The position numbers were made by a program, and so were the translations under genes. The notes beneath the pieces were generated by a model. That model was not told the DNA's origin. It was given only the letters and a program-made list of their open reading frames with translations, and made no database searches. Below are positions 48,196 to 56,333 of a DNA stretch of 64,000 nt, one piece after another. Position 1 is the first letter of the stretch. Each line of letters opens with the position of its first letter. The stretch covers positions 66,520-130,519 of the forward strand of contig CAVPDG010000031.1 of the NCBI GenBank assembly GCA_963702535.1, given 5' to 3'. This DNA is from CAVPDG01 sp963702535 (GTDB lineage Bacteria; Chloroflexota; Anaerolineae; Anaerolineales; UBA4823).

Positions 48196-49749
48196 ATGAC
48201 CACCGCACAAAAACCCAAGAAAGAGAAGAAGCCGCTCACCAAAGCTGAGAAAGCAGCGCTTCGCCACCGGCATCCTGCTCTCCATCCTCAGCGGCGTGCT
48301 GTTGTTGCTCTCCTTCCCGCCCTACCGCATATGGCCCCTGGCGTGGTTCGCCCTGGTGCCTTACATCTTCGCCCAGTACCGCCTCATGCCGCTGCGCTGG
48401 TCGAGCCTGGCGGTCGCCCTGGCGAACCTCGTCTGGCTGGGACCCTTCCTGGCGCGCCTGTTCGGTATGGATAACGGACCGTTCTTCTACTACCTGGGCG
48501 TGCTCATCGGTTTGCTGAATTTCTTCATCTCCCAGGAGCGCGGCTTCCACGAGCAGACCCGCTTCCGCTGGTTCATCCTCTTCGGCGTGGCGGGCTGGGT
48601 GGGCTTCGAGATGGTGCGCGCCACGCTCATCCCCCTGGTCGCCACCAGCGCCTTCATCGGCTTGACCCAAAGCAATCAGCCCTGGATCACGCAGCCGGTC
48701 TCGATCTTCAGCGTCTACGGGCTGAATATCGTCATGATCCTGTTCAACTACGCCATCGCCCAGGCGCTGATCGCCTGGGCGGGGCGCAAGGCGCCCGCTG
48801 CGGAGGTGCCCCGCCCTGGACATGCGCCTGGCGCGCAATGGGCTGGTGGTCGCCGGCGCCACGCTGGGCGGGTGGCTCGTCATCAGCTTGATCCTGCTCG
48901 CCACGGCGCCCAGGGACCTGCCCACGGTGCGCGTAGCCGCAATCCAGCCGGGTTACGATCAAGCCCGCCTTCCAGGATCAGGTCAATACCTCGCAGATGC
49001 GCCTGGACGCCTTCGTCGCCGACGCCCGCCAGGCAGCCGCGCAGGGGGCGCAGATCATCTACACCCCCGAGATGCTCTTCAATTTTGACCCGACGTGAGG
49101 AGTTCACAGACGAGCTGCGCCGCCTGGCAGCCGAGACGGGCGCCTACCTGTACCTGGATTACACCGTTTCCGTTGAAGGGCGGGATTTCCGCAACGAAGC
49201 GCTGCTGCTCAGCCCCTCCGGCGAGTTCTCAGAGGTTTACGGCAAGAACAAAATCCCCCCTGGCGAGCCGCCGACGCAGTCTGCCGGCGTCTTCCCGGTC
49301 TTCGAGACCCCCTGGGCAGGCTGTCTGCGCTCATCTGCCACGACGGCAATTATACGGATATCGCCCGCAAGCTGGCGGGCAACGGCGCCCAGCTCAGCGG
49401 CGCCGGGCTCAACGAGTTCGGCGGCTTCGGCGAGCAGTATTGGACCAACATCGCCTTCAGGGCGGTCGAGAACCGCATGGCGATGGTGGTCGCCGCCCGC
49501 CAGACCGGCTCGGCGATCATCAACCCGGATGGAACCGTCGTCGCCCTCGACATGGGGCGGAACAAGCACCTCGTCCTGGTGGGCGACGTGCGCCTCGGCG
49601 CTGGCGGCGCGCCCTACACCCGGCTGGGCGATCTCCTCGGCTGGCTGATGCTGGCGCTCTTTATCTTTTCCATCGCCTTCCCGATGGTCGTCCGGCGACG
49701 GGTGAGGAAGCAAGCTGCCCAGCCGGGGGAGCAGGTAACGCCCGGCTGA
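48196..49749 (+). CDS. lnt: Apolipoprotein N-acyltransferase (Lnt), frameshifts
   Basis: An eight-helix-type N-terminal half (ILSGVLLLLSFPPYRIWPLA, FILFGVAGWVGFEMVRATLI) is followed by a CN-hydrolase domain. The catalytic triad can be seen as Glu in IIYTPEMLF, Lys in YGKNKIPPGE and Cys in SALICHDGNYTD (read across frames). Lnt N-acylates the lipid-modified cysteine of lipoproteins, in agreement with the lipoboxes in this window. Frame slips near 48265, 48815, 48960, 49097 and 49320. The SD CCAGGAGGCTG precedes the ATG, and a TATAAT at 48060-48065 may be its -10 box. Confidence 0.8.
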
Positions 49750-49756
49750 GCGTTTT

Positions 49757-50216
49757 CTACAGGCTTAGCGATTGCCCCGTTTCGAGCGCCTGCTTCATCA
49801 GGAGGATGTTTGCCCCATCCTGCTTGTTGAGCTGCTTGCTGACCAGGCTCTCCCCCAGCTTGAAGAAGGCGCTCAGGGCGATCTGACCCTTGAACGCCAG
49901 GTTGTCCCTTCCTCCTTCGGCGTCAGCGTGGTGTAAGCCCTCCAGTCTTTTGAGTGGGAATGGCGTATCGATCGAGCGGAAGGCGTAGCGGTGCGGGCGC
50001 TCCCAGATCGCCACCTGCAGCAGGACTTCCTCCGGGCTCCCGCCGAGCGAGGACAATCACCTTGAAGACCGAGCCCACACCCGGCTCGCCGCGGGAGACC
50101 CATTCTGCATGCTCGGCGTAAGATTGCCACTGCGGCAGGTTGGCGGGGTCTGCGAAATAATCGAAGACCACCTCCGGCGTCCGCTGGATGAACTCGTAGA
50201 TCTCGAATTTAACCAT
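49757..50216 (-). CDS. SRPBCC-fold (polyketide cyclase-like) protein, one frameshift
   Basis: About 152 residues. It opens MVKFEIYEFIQRTPEVVFDY and FADPANLPQWQSYAEHAEWV, the SRPBCC/START-like N-terminus, and continues in another frame VAIWERPHRYAFRSIDTPFP, ending in the long C-terminal helix (LSAFFKLGESLVSKQLNKQD). Frame slip near 50050. The fold binds hydrophobic ligands in a large cavity; ligand unknown. It converges with lnt, 7 bp apart. Confidence 0.75.
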
Positions 50217-50619
50217 AAATGATCCTCCCAAAGACCTGGCATCCAGGCGCATCACGATAAACTGGATGTGCACAACAACCGACAACCGCTCGAATTTTCG
50301 GGCAGGTTTTTAGATTTAACACTGCTCATGGGGCGTGGTTACGCCGGAATTTTCGACTGGCAAACTTTCATTTGTGAAAGATGGCTGCCGGAGAATGTTA
50401 GGACGAGGTTATGGATTTCTGCGGGAACCCCACACGGGTTAAAAACGTCTTATAATTGAGTTATCCGTTCGAGGAGTTGCCGGGTACGCCACCGCTGGGG
50501 TGTGCGATCGAGACACCCGCCGCAGGTGGCGCATCGAAATACCGGGGCAGCTCCTGTAAATCGCGTATACCGGTAGATCCAATACTTCGGAACCGGTTCA
50601 GTTTGGAAAGGAGAAAAAT
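50217..50619. other. Non-coding region of 403 bp before the LysM cluster
   Basis: It lies between the SRPBCC gene (minus) and the first LysM gene (plus). A TATAAT at 50451-50456 with no good -35 box could start the LysM transcript, leaving a leader of about 160 nt. A GGAAAGGAG SD is just before the ATG at 50620. Short frames here have no features of real genes. Confidence 0.4.
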
Positions 50620-51180
50620 ATGTTCAAAAGCAACAAATCCAAGTTCTTGATCCTGCTGGTGCTGCTCAGCCTGCTGGTGGCTCTTGCTGCCAGCCGGCGT
50701 GGCAGGCGCCGCCTCCACCAAGTGCGATGTGAACTATACGGTCAAGCGCGGCGACACGCTGACCTCCGTCGCCAACAAGTACGCCCTGGATGCCAAGACC
50801 ATCGTGAAAGCCAGCAAGCTGGGCAAGCCCTACACCATCTATCTTGGGTCAAAAGCTGTGCATCCCGGACAACAAGGACAAGGACGCCCCCAAGATCGAC
50901 GATAAGTACACCAAAGTCCCTGCAGCTTACTTCACCGCCGGTCGCAGCGGGGATAACGTGGTCATCTACACCTTCACCTATCCCAAGACCACCGTGCTCG
51001 TGCGAGCCGGCACGTCTGCCACCTCCACCGCCGGCTACACCAAGCTCGGCGTGCAGTCGGTGCGTGCCCAGCAAATCCTACAAGTTCGAGCTGCCAGACA
51101 AGCTGCGGAACACCAGGAACCTGCGCGTCTGCCTCAAGGACCGCACCACCAGCTATTTGCAGTGCGTGACCCTGCCGTAG
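50620..51180 (+). CDS. Secreted LysM-domain protein, first of three paralogues, frameshifts
   Basis: A Sec signal (SKFLILLVLLSLLVALAA) is followed by one LysM domain: YTVKRGDTLTSVANKYALDA then KLCIP with conserved cysteines. The C-terminal domain (YFTAGRSGDNVVIYTFTYPK, FELPDKLRNTRNLRVCLKDR, CVTLP) is beta-rich with two further cysteines. Frame slips near 50690, 50853 and 51072. LysM binds N-acetylglucosamine polymers such as peptidoglycan. Two paralogues follow in the same direction. Confidence 0.8.
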   Translation: MFKSNKSKFLILLVLLSLLVALAASRRGRRRLHQVRCELYGQARRHADLRRQQVRPGCQDHRESQQAGQALHHLSWVKSCASRTTRTRTPPRSTISTPKSLQLTSPPVAAGITWSSTPSPIPRPPCSCEPARLPPPPPATPSSACSRCVPSKSYKFELPDKLRNTRNLRVCLKDRTTSYLQCVTLP

Positions 51181-51206
51181 AATAGAAAGACATACGCCTG
51201 AAATCA

Positions 51207-51235
51207 GCGCCGTAGGTGACATTCACCTACGGCGC
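51207..51235 (+). terminator. Perfect 13-bp hairpin between LysM genes
   Basis: GCGCCGTAGGTGA (51207-51219) and TCACCTACGGCGC (51223-51235) with a CAT loop. No U-run, so partial termination or RNA processing is possible. A decayed version (CCGTAGGTGA, then TTACCTA) lies before the third LysM gene near 51877-51894. Confidence 0.65.
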
Positions 51236-51252
51236 AAAATTGGAGAATGCAC

Positions 51253-51828
51253 ATGAGCAAGCACAAGGTTTTCAGGTTATCCCGCTGGCTGGCTGTGCTG
51301 CTGCTGATCACTTTACTGGCGACCCTTATACCGGCGGGCGTGGCAGGCGCTGCGAAAAAAAAGTGCGATACGCGTGATATCATCAGGCGCGGCGACACGC
51401 TCACCTCCATCGCCAGAAAGTTTGGACTGGATGCCAATACGATCGTAAAAGCCAACAATAGTACGATATTCCCCAAAAAATATCTGATCTTTGTGGGTGT
51501 AGAGCTGTGCATCCCGGATAAGATCGACAAAGAAGCCCCCAAGATCGAAGTAAAATACACCACTGTCCCGGCGATTTACTTTACTGCCTTTCGCAGCGGT
51601 GATAACGTATACATCACGACGAACTATTCATGGAAGTACCCTACCCTGCTCGTCGGACCCGCAGGTAAGCCTGTCAGGCTATACAAACAGGTGAAAAATC
51701 CGGTCGTTGAGAGCGACAGCTCTTACCATTTCGAGCTGCCCGACAAGCTGAAGAAAGTGGATCAGTTGCAGGTCTGCCTCAGAACGATATTCAGAAATAA
51801 ATCTTGGCAGTGCGTTTCCGTGCGCTAG
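51253..51828 (+). CDS. Secreted LysM-domain protein, second paralogue
   Basis: About 191 residues, intact. Sec signal (WLAVLLLITLLATLIPAGVA), LysM domain (RRGDTLTSIARKFGLDANTI, ELCIPDKIDKEAPK) and the same C-terminal beta domain (YHFELPDKLKKVDQLQVCLR). It aligns over its full length with the preceding gene, clearly a tandem duplicate. The ATG at 51253 is preferred to 51247 because the third paralogue has the same GGAGAATGCAC context before its start. Probably binds cell-wall sugar polymers. Confidence 0.85.
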   Translation: MSKHKVFRLSRWLAVLLLITLLATLIPAGVAGAAKKKCDTRDIIRRGDTLTSIARKFGLDANTIVKANNSTIFPKKYLIFVGVELCIPDKIDKEAPKIEVKYTTVPAIYFTAFRSGDNVYITTNYSWKYPTLLVGPAGKPVRLYKQVKNPVVESDSSYHFELPDKLKKVDQLQVCLRTIFRNKSWQCVSVR

Positions 51829-51919
51829 GGTTTGTGAATCAGGCTCTTCCTGGCAGGTTGGTCCTGATCTTGCACCGTAGGTGACGGTTACCTATTTATC
51901 ATACGAAGGAGAATGCACC

Positions 51920-52513
51920 ATGAGCGATCGAAAGACTTCCCGTGTATCCAAAGGATTGGCCGTGCTGTTGCTGCTCAGCCTGCTGGCGGCTTTGTTGCCG
52001 ATGAGCGTTCTGGCCGGTACAGCGGAGGGCGTCAAGTGCGCCCGCTATTACGAGGTCAACAAGAACTCGACGCTGACGAAGATCGCCTCGGCTTTCGGCT
52101 ATAACGCCGGCCAGCTTGCGTGGGCTAACGAGCTGAAAAAGCCTTACACGATCTACGTTGGGCAGAAGCTGTGCATCCCCGAGAAGATCGAAAAAAGTAT
52201 CCCCAAGGCTTACCAGTCGGTCAACGGTAGCGCCAAGGCGGCAAACTTCGTCGCAGGGCTGACCTCCGATTACAAGATCCTGGTGCACCCCTACTCGTAC
52301 CCAAACACCACGGTCTTCATCAAGGTGCGCTCGGACGGCGCCAATCCCGGCAAGTGGTACAAGGTCGGCACGCTGACCATCGGCTCATCTGGCAACGGCA
52401 AGACCTACACCTACAAGGTGCCTGCCGACCTGCAGGGCAATCGCAGCATCCAGATCTGCATGAAGGACCGCACCACCAGCTTCCTGCAGTGCGTGAAGCC
52501 CTTAGGGCAATAA
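51920..52513 (+). CDS. Secreted LysM-domain protein, third paralogue
   Basis: About 197 residues, intact. Sec signal (GLAVLLLLSLLAALLPMSVL), LysM domain (YYEVNKNSTLTKIASAFGYN, GQKLCIPEKIEKSIPK) and a more divergent C-terminal beta domain ending QICMKDRTTSFLQCVKPLGQ, close to the end of the first paralogue. The LysM RGDTL motif is changed to KNSTL, so ligand affinity may differ. A GAAGGAGAATGCACC SD precedes the ATG. A GC-rich terminator follows. Confidence 0.85.
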   Translation: MSDRKTSRVSKGLAVLLLLSLLAALLPMSVLAGTAEGVKCARYYEVNKNSTLTKIASAFGYNAGQLAWANELKKPYTIYVGQKLCIPEKIEKSIPKAYQSVNGSAKAANFVAGLTSDYKILVHPYSYPNTTVFIKVRSDGANPGKWYKVGTLTIGSSGNGKTYTYKVPADLQGNRSIQICMKDRTTSFLQCVKPLGQ

Positions 52514-52526
52514 AGGGTTAAATCCA

Positions 52527-52567
52527 AACGCCGGGCGCGTCCGGCTTAAGTCGGCGCGTCCGGCGTT
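52527..52567. terminator. Bidirectional GC-rich terminator
   Basis: AACGCCGGGCGCG (52527-52539) and CGCGTCCGGCGTT (52555-52567) form a 13-bp stem with one wobble. It lies between the LysM cluster and the convergent PHP gene. Confidence 0.7.
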
Positions 52568-53659
52568 CAAGCGCCAATTTTCTTCGCCAGACTCCCGTAA
52601 GAGGTGGGCGGCGGGCTGCGGCGCGGTCCCACGAAGATGGGATTGCTGATCGCCAAGATCGCCCCGCTCGCATCGATCACGTCGCCCCGGTACCAGGCGC
52701 GCACCGGGGCGTCGCCGGGCGGGATCTCCACCTCCAGCGTTGCTACCCCGTCCTGCAGCGCCTTCTTCGCCAGGGCTTTGCCGTTGCGCACCAGGATAAG
52801 CTGGGCGCTCCCCGAACAGCCGCTTACTTCCAGGCGCAGCATTCCCGGGCTGTGCAGTATGCCGGCGTCATCCCCAATCTGGTACGTTTGCCCGCCCGTT
52901 TCCAGCGTCAGCTCCAGCGTCGCTCCCGTCGAGATGTACACCCTGCGCCGGCGCAGCCCCTCCAGGATACCCAGGCACGAAAGCTCCTCCGCATAGACGT
53001 AGTTCAGTGGCTGGTCCAGCCGCGGGCGGCGGCGCGGGTTATCGGCAGGCTTGTGCGAGTGGAAGTCTGAGCCGCCCAGCCCGGTGCACAGGTAGCCGGC
53101 GTTCAGCCAGGCGGACCACAGGCGCGTCGCCAGGGGGTTGAGGCGGTAGTTCTCGCCGTATGACGGATCGTTGACCAGCTCGAAGCCCTCGAACCAGCCC
53201 ACGTCTGCCTGAGCGTCACGCCACTCCCAGGGCTGCAGCAGTGGATGGTTGAGCGAGGCGAAATAACCCACTACAGAGATGCGCTGCATCAGGTCTTCCA
53301 GCTCGCCGTGCTCGCGGCTGAGCAGGTGCTTCTCCTCCTCCGGTAGATCGACGATGCCGCGGAAGATCTCGCGCGCCTCCGCCGTGTTGCCGGCAAAGCC
53401 GTAGACGTTGAAATGTCCCTCCAGCAGGGTCACCTCCACGCCAGGCAGGATCAGTCGCTCGTGAGCGCCGTCGAAGTCGTCGAAGGCGCGGATATCGTTA
53501 TGGTCGGTGATCGCCAGGAAATCCAGGCGCTGCTCGTCCGCCAGGCGGCTCAGCTCACGCGGAGTCAGGCTGCCGTCGGAGCAGGTGCTGTGGGCAGTGC
53601 AGATCCCCGCGGTACCAGCCCGGCTTGGGGTCGTAGATGCGCGCCAGTGAGATGCCCAT
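52567..53659 (-). CDS. PHP-domain phosphoesterase, one frameshift
   Basis: About 364 residues. Metal-site motifs of the PHP family are seen: WYRGDLHxHSTCSDGSL (across the frame slip near 53598), DFLAITDHNDIRAFDDF, NHPLLQPW, and GLGGSDFHSHKPADNP. The C-terminal part is a beta-rich domain (LELTLETGGQTYQIGDDAGI, VRAWYRGDVIDASGAIL). Stand-alone PHP proteins hydrolyse phosphoesters; the substrate is unknown. The ATG at 53659 (MGISLARIYDPKPG) replaces the longer frame at 53787, which lies in non-coding-like sequence. Confidence 0.8.
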
Positions 53660-53888
53660 GCCCTCATTCTAACATAGGCGGGATTCGCGCGAGTATAGGG
53701 CAAATCCCTAATTTCGACCGTATAATTGCGTAGATCAGCGGGGCATGCCGGATTGGCGCCCCATCTGCGAAAACACCCCACACCCACTGCCGCCGAGCTG
53801 GCATGCGCTCATCCGGGGATTCCGGTTGAATTATGCGCATTCCGGCGCGATAATGGGGTCAGTACCTGGCTGAAAGGAGGATACGGAA

Positions 53889-54347
53889 ATGGACAAACCG
53901 GTTCCCAAGGGACTACAAATCACTTTCCTGGCGCATGCCATACTGAGCCTGGTGCTCGGCTCGGCGCTGATGCTGACGCCGGGGCGCAGCCTGAGCCTGA
54001 TGGGCTGGGTGCAGGATTGGGTACAGCTTCCCGAGAGCGACCTGAGCATACCCGGGCAGACTTTCGTCGACCCCCTGATCACGCGCCTGCTGGGCGCCGC
54101 GCTGCTCGCCCTGGCATATCTCAGCTTTCGCTGCTGGAGCAAGGCAAGGCAGTTGGAGAAGGAAACGCGCCTGGTGGTCGAGTTCGAGGCGGTCTACTGC
54201 GCTCTGAGCATCCTGGCCATCCTGATCGCCATGCTCACTATGGACCGCAGTGGGGGGGTGATCGTGTGGCTGATCCTGCTGGTGTACGCAGCCTTCTTCG
54301 CCGCCTGGGGCATTTTCTGGCAGGCGCAGCGCAAGCAGGCTGGCTAG
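53889..54347 (+). CDS. Small four-helix membrane protein, unknown
   Basis: A 152-residue intact protein with four predicted helices (ITFLAHAILSLVLGSALML, LITRLLGAALLALAYLSF, YCALSILAILIAMLTM, VIVWLILLVYAAFFAAWGIF). A strong SD (GAAAGGAGGATACGGAA) precedes the ATG. It converges on the SGNH hydrolase gene, 2 bp away. Layout similar to the protein at 11504; I do not recognise a function. Confidence 0.75.
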   Translation: MDKPVPKGLQITFLAHAILSLVLGSALMLTPGRSLSLMGWVQDWVQLPESDLSIPGQTFVDPLITRLLGAALLALAYLSFRCWSKARQLEKETRLVVEFEAVYCALSILAILIAMLTMDRSGGVIVWLILLVYAAFFAAWGIFWQAQRKQAG

Positions 54348-54349
54348 CT

Positions 54350-55504
54350 TCAGCGCGGGGTGTAGAAACGCAGACCCTCGCCGGGGTCGGGATCGCCTTC
54401 CCAATCCGCCACCAATCCGGGTATGTATAAGCGGTATGGTGTGGGCGTGGGGCGCGGCGGCGGCGTGGGGGCGGCGCCTGCCAGGAACCACGGCTGGGCG
54501 GTGGCATCCGTCTTGAAGAAATCCAGCAGCATGTGCGCCACTTTGCCCTCGCCTTGCGGCGAGGGATGCGTGCAGTCGCGCACCATATCGCTTTCCATCC
54601 AGGTCAAGCCGTCGGAGCGCGGGTTGTGCCCGTCTGCCCACAGGTAGGGACCCCAGGCAATGTAAGGTGCGAGGACTGGCCCACGGGCGGGGTCGAAATT
54701 CAGCGCCGGGTCGCCGTTGATCTGCGCCTCTACCAGCCACTTGACGGCAAAACCGGTTTCGAAGGCGCCCGGCTCGGGGTTGAGTCCCTGCCAGTAGGTA
54801 TACGAGCGCGTGCGGCTGGAGAAGTAAGCGATCGCCAGGTTGGGAAATTTAGCTTTCAGGTTGTGTAGGATGGTCTGCAGGTCTCCCTGGAGCTGGTACT
54901 GGGCGTTGGGGAAATCGTTGATCAGGAAGTTGGTCAGCTTGATCCACGCCACCTGTACCTGCTGCGGGCTGACGCCGCGCTCGGCGAGCATATTATCCAC
55001 GTAGGTGTAGGTATCTGCTTGCGGGTCGATCCACTCCGAAGCCACCTTGCCCGGCTGGGCGCCGTTGACCAGCACGAGGCTGGGGTTGATGCTCGTATCG
55101 CCTGCTGCCAGGCGCATGAACTCGAAGAATTCGCCCGCCGTGTTGGACATGCCCACCGCCAGCAGCCCGATCTTGCCATTGCCGTCCGGCTCGCCGAGGG
55201 CGTCTCGCGGCGTTACCAGGCTCGCCATGCGCACGCCATCTGCGCTGTGGGCGGCCGGGCGCTGGTTGCTGCCCCCCGGGTACAGCCCGCCGCTGAAGCC
55301 GGTCTGCGCGCCATCCATGCGCCGGTAGGTGCGGCTGCCCAGGTCGGTCAGCGCTGTGCTCACTGTCACGAACTCCCAGGCGCAGATGTTGGTGCTCTGC
55401 GCCGGCGGGGAGGGTTGGAGGTCGCTGTGACGGGCGAGCGGGATCACGCCCGCCAGCAATGCGGACAGTACGGCAATCCGGGCAAAGATCGAAGCAAAAC
55501 TCAT
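54350..55504 (-). CDS. Secreted SGNH/GDSL-like hydrolase
   Basis: A 384-residue intact protein. Sec signal (ARIAVLSALLAGVIPLA). The SGNH-type nucleophile region is probably GLLAVGMSNTAGEFFEF, and the C-terminal Asp-His pair is in DCTHPSPQGEGKVAHMLLDF. The segment KLTNFLINDFPNAQYQLQGD is helix-rich. After a Pro/Thr-rich linker the end carries YRLYIPGLVADWEG, a variant of the YLPV motif. The substrate (perhaps a carbohydrate or lipid ester) is unknown. A TTGGCG-16-TACAAT promoter lies just upstream. Confidence 0.75.
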   Translation of the reverse strand: MSFASIFARIAVLSALLAGVIPLARHSDLQPSPPAQSTNICAWEFVTVSTALTDLGSRTYRRMDGAQTGFSGGLYPGGSNQRPAAHSADGVRMASLVTPRDALGEPDGNGKIGLLAVGMSNTAGEFFEFMRLAAGDTSINPSLVLVNGAQPGKVASEWIDPQADTYTYVDNMLAERGVSPQQVQVAWIKLTNFLINDFPNAQYQLQGDLQTILHNLKAKFPNLAIAYFSSRTRSYTYWQGLNPEPGAFETGFAVKWLVEAQINGDPALNFDPARGPVLAPYIAWGPYLWADGHNPRSDGLTWMESDMVRDCTHPSPQGEGKVAHMLLDFFKTDATAQPWFLAGAAPTPPPRPTPTPYRLYIPGLVADWEGDPDPGEGLRFYTPR

Positions 55505-55551
55505 GGCTCAACAGGCGGGCGCAGCATGCGGGCGCTGGCAGGGCGCTCGCT

Positions 55552-55579
55552 ATTGTACTGCCATTTCTGACAACGCCAA
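55552..55579 (-). promoter_or_regulatory. Promoter of the SGNH hydrolase gene
   Basis: On the minus strand TTGGCG (55574-55579) and TACAAT (55552-55557) with a 16-bp spacer, about 40 bp upstream of the ATG at 55504. Confidence 0.55.
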
Positions 55580-55590
55580 TAATTTTTCCG

Positions 55591-56271
55591 TTATTTGTCA
55601 GGAATGTAGCTCAGCATCCAGCTCAGCGCCTGCAGGTTGGCGGCGATGCGCTGCTGCATGGGCAGCACCGTGGGCGTTTCGATCGTCACGCAGCGGGTGA
55701 CGCCCAGCGAGCGGGCGTACAGCTCCGAGCAGCCCAGCCACTCGCCGAAATCCGTCCAATCCAGCATCTGGATGCCCAGGTCAGCCGCCATGCGCTGCGG
55801 CAGGTCGTGCTCCTCTTCGGTGTAGCGGAAGAGGTAGGTGTAGCCCGGGTTCTCGGCGTCCTCGTGCAGGTCGAGCAACATGGCGGGCGGGCGGCGGCGC
55901 CAATCCTGGACGAGCGGGCGCAGGAAAGCCGGCGCCTGCCTGCCCGGCAGGAAGGCGCGGTTGAGGTCGATCCCGTCCCACTCGCGTACGCCGGCGTCCC
56001 AGCCCAGGTTGTTAAGCAGCGGCGCAATCCAGAGCTGCACTCCCTGCGGCGCCAGCGGCGGGCGGGCTGTGTGCGCCCATTCCAGCAGCGCCAGCGGACC
56101 GCTGGTCTCGTCCCCGTGCAGCCCGGCGACGACAGCCAGGCGCGGTCCACGCCTGCCGATCCTGGCGACCGGCGTCCCGTTGGGCAGGCGGGTGAGGCGC
56201 ACGCCGGCTTGACCGGCGAGGGCGCTCTCGAAACGGGTGGTATATTCCTGGAAAGTCAATGGCGGCTGCAT
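55591..56271 (-). CDS. M14-like zinc carboxypeptidase/succinylglutamate desuccinylase-type protein
   Basis: A 226-residue intact protein of the M14/AstE-AspA group. Zinc-site motifs are VVAGLHGDETSGPLAL (His and Glu), then WDGIDLNRAF (Arg) and MLLDLHEDAENPGYTY (His); TIETPTVLP near the end supplies the catalytic glutamate. No signal peptide, so it is cytoplasmic. It may remove acyl or amino acid groups; the substrate is unknown. It shares the strand with the genes on both sides. Confidence 0.8.
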   Translation of the reverse strand: MQPPLTFQEYTTRFESALAGQAGVRLTRLPNGTPVARIGRRGPRLAVVAGLHGDETSGPLALLEWAHTARPPLAPQGVQLWIAPLLNNLGWDAGVREWDGIDLNRAFLPGRQAPAFLRPLVQDWRRRPPAMLLDLHEDAENPGYTYLFRYTEEEHDLPQRMAADLGIQMLDWTDFGEWLGCSELYARSLGVTRCVTIETPTVLPMQQRIAANLQALSWMLSYIPDK

Positions 56272-56333
56272 CGTGGACCTCCTGGCGCAGGATCTAGCCT
56301 GTTATACCATAACCGCCTCCTGCGCCGGAAGGC

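Noticed and set aside
53715..53735. TATAAT box at 53721 upstream of the small membrane gene
   Set aside because: No -35 box at a suitable distance and about 160 bp from the ATG; too weak to list as a promoter.
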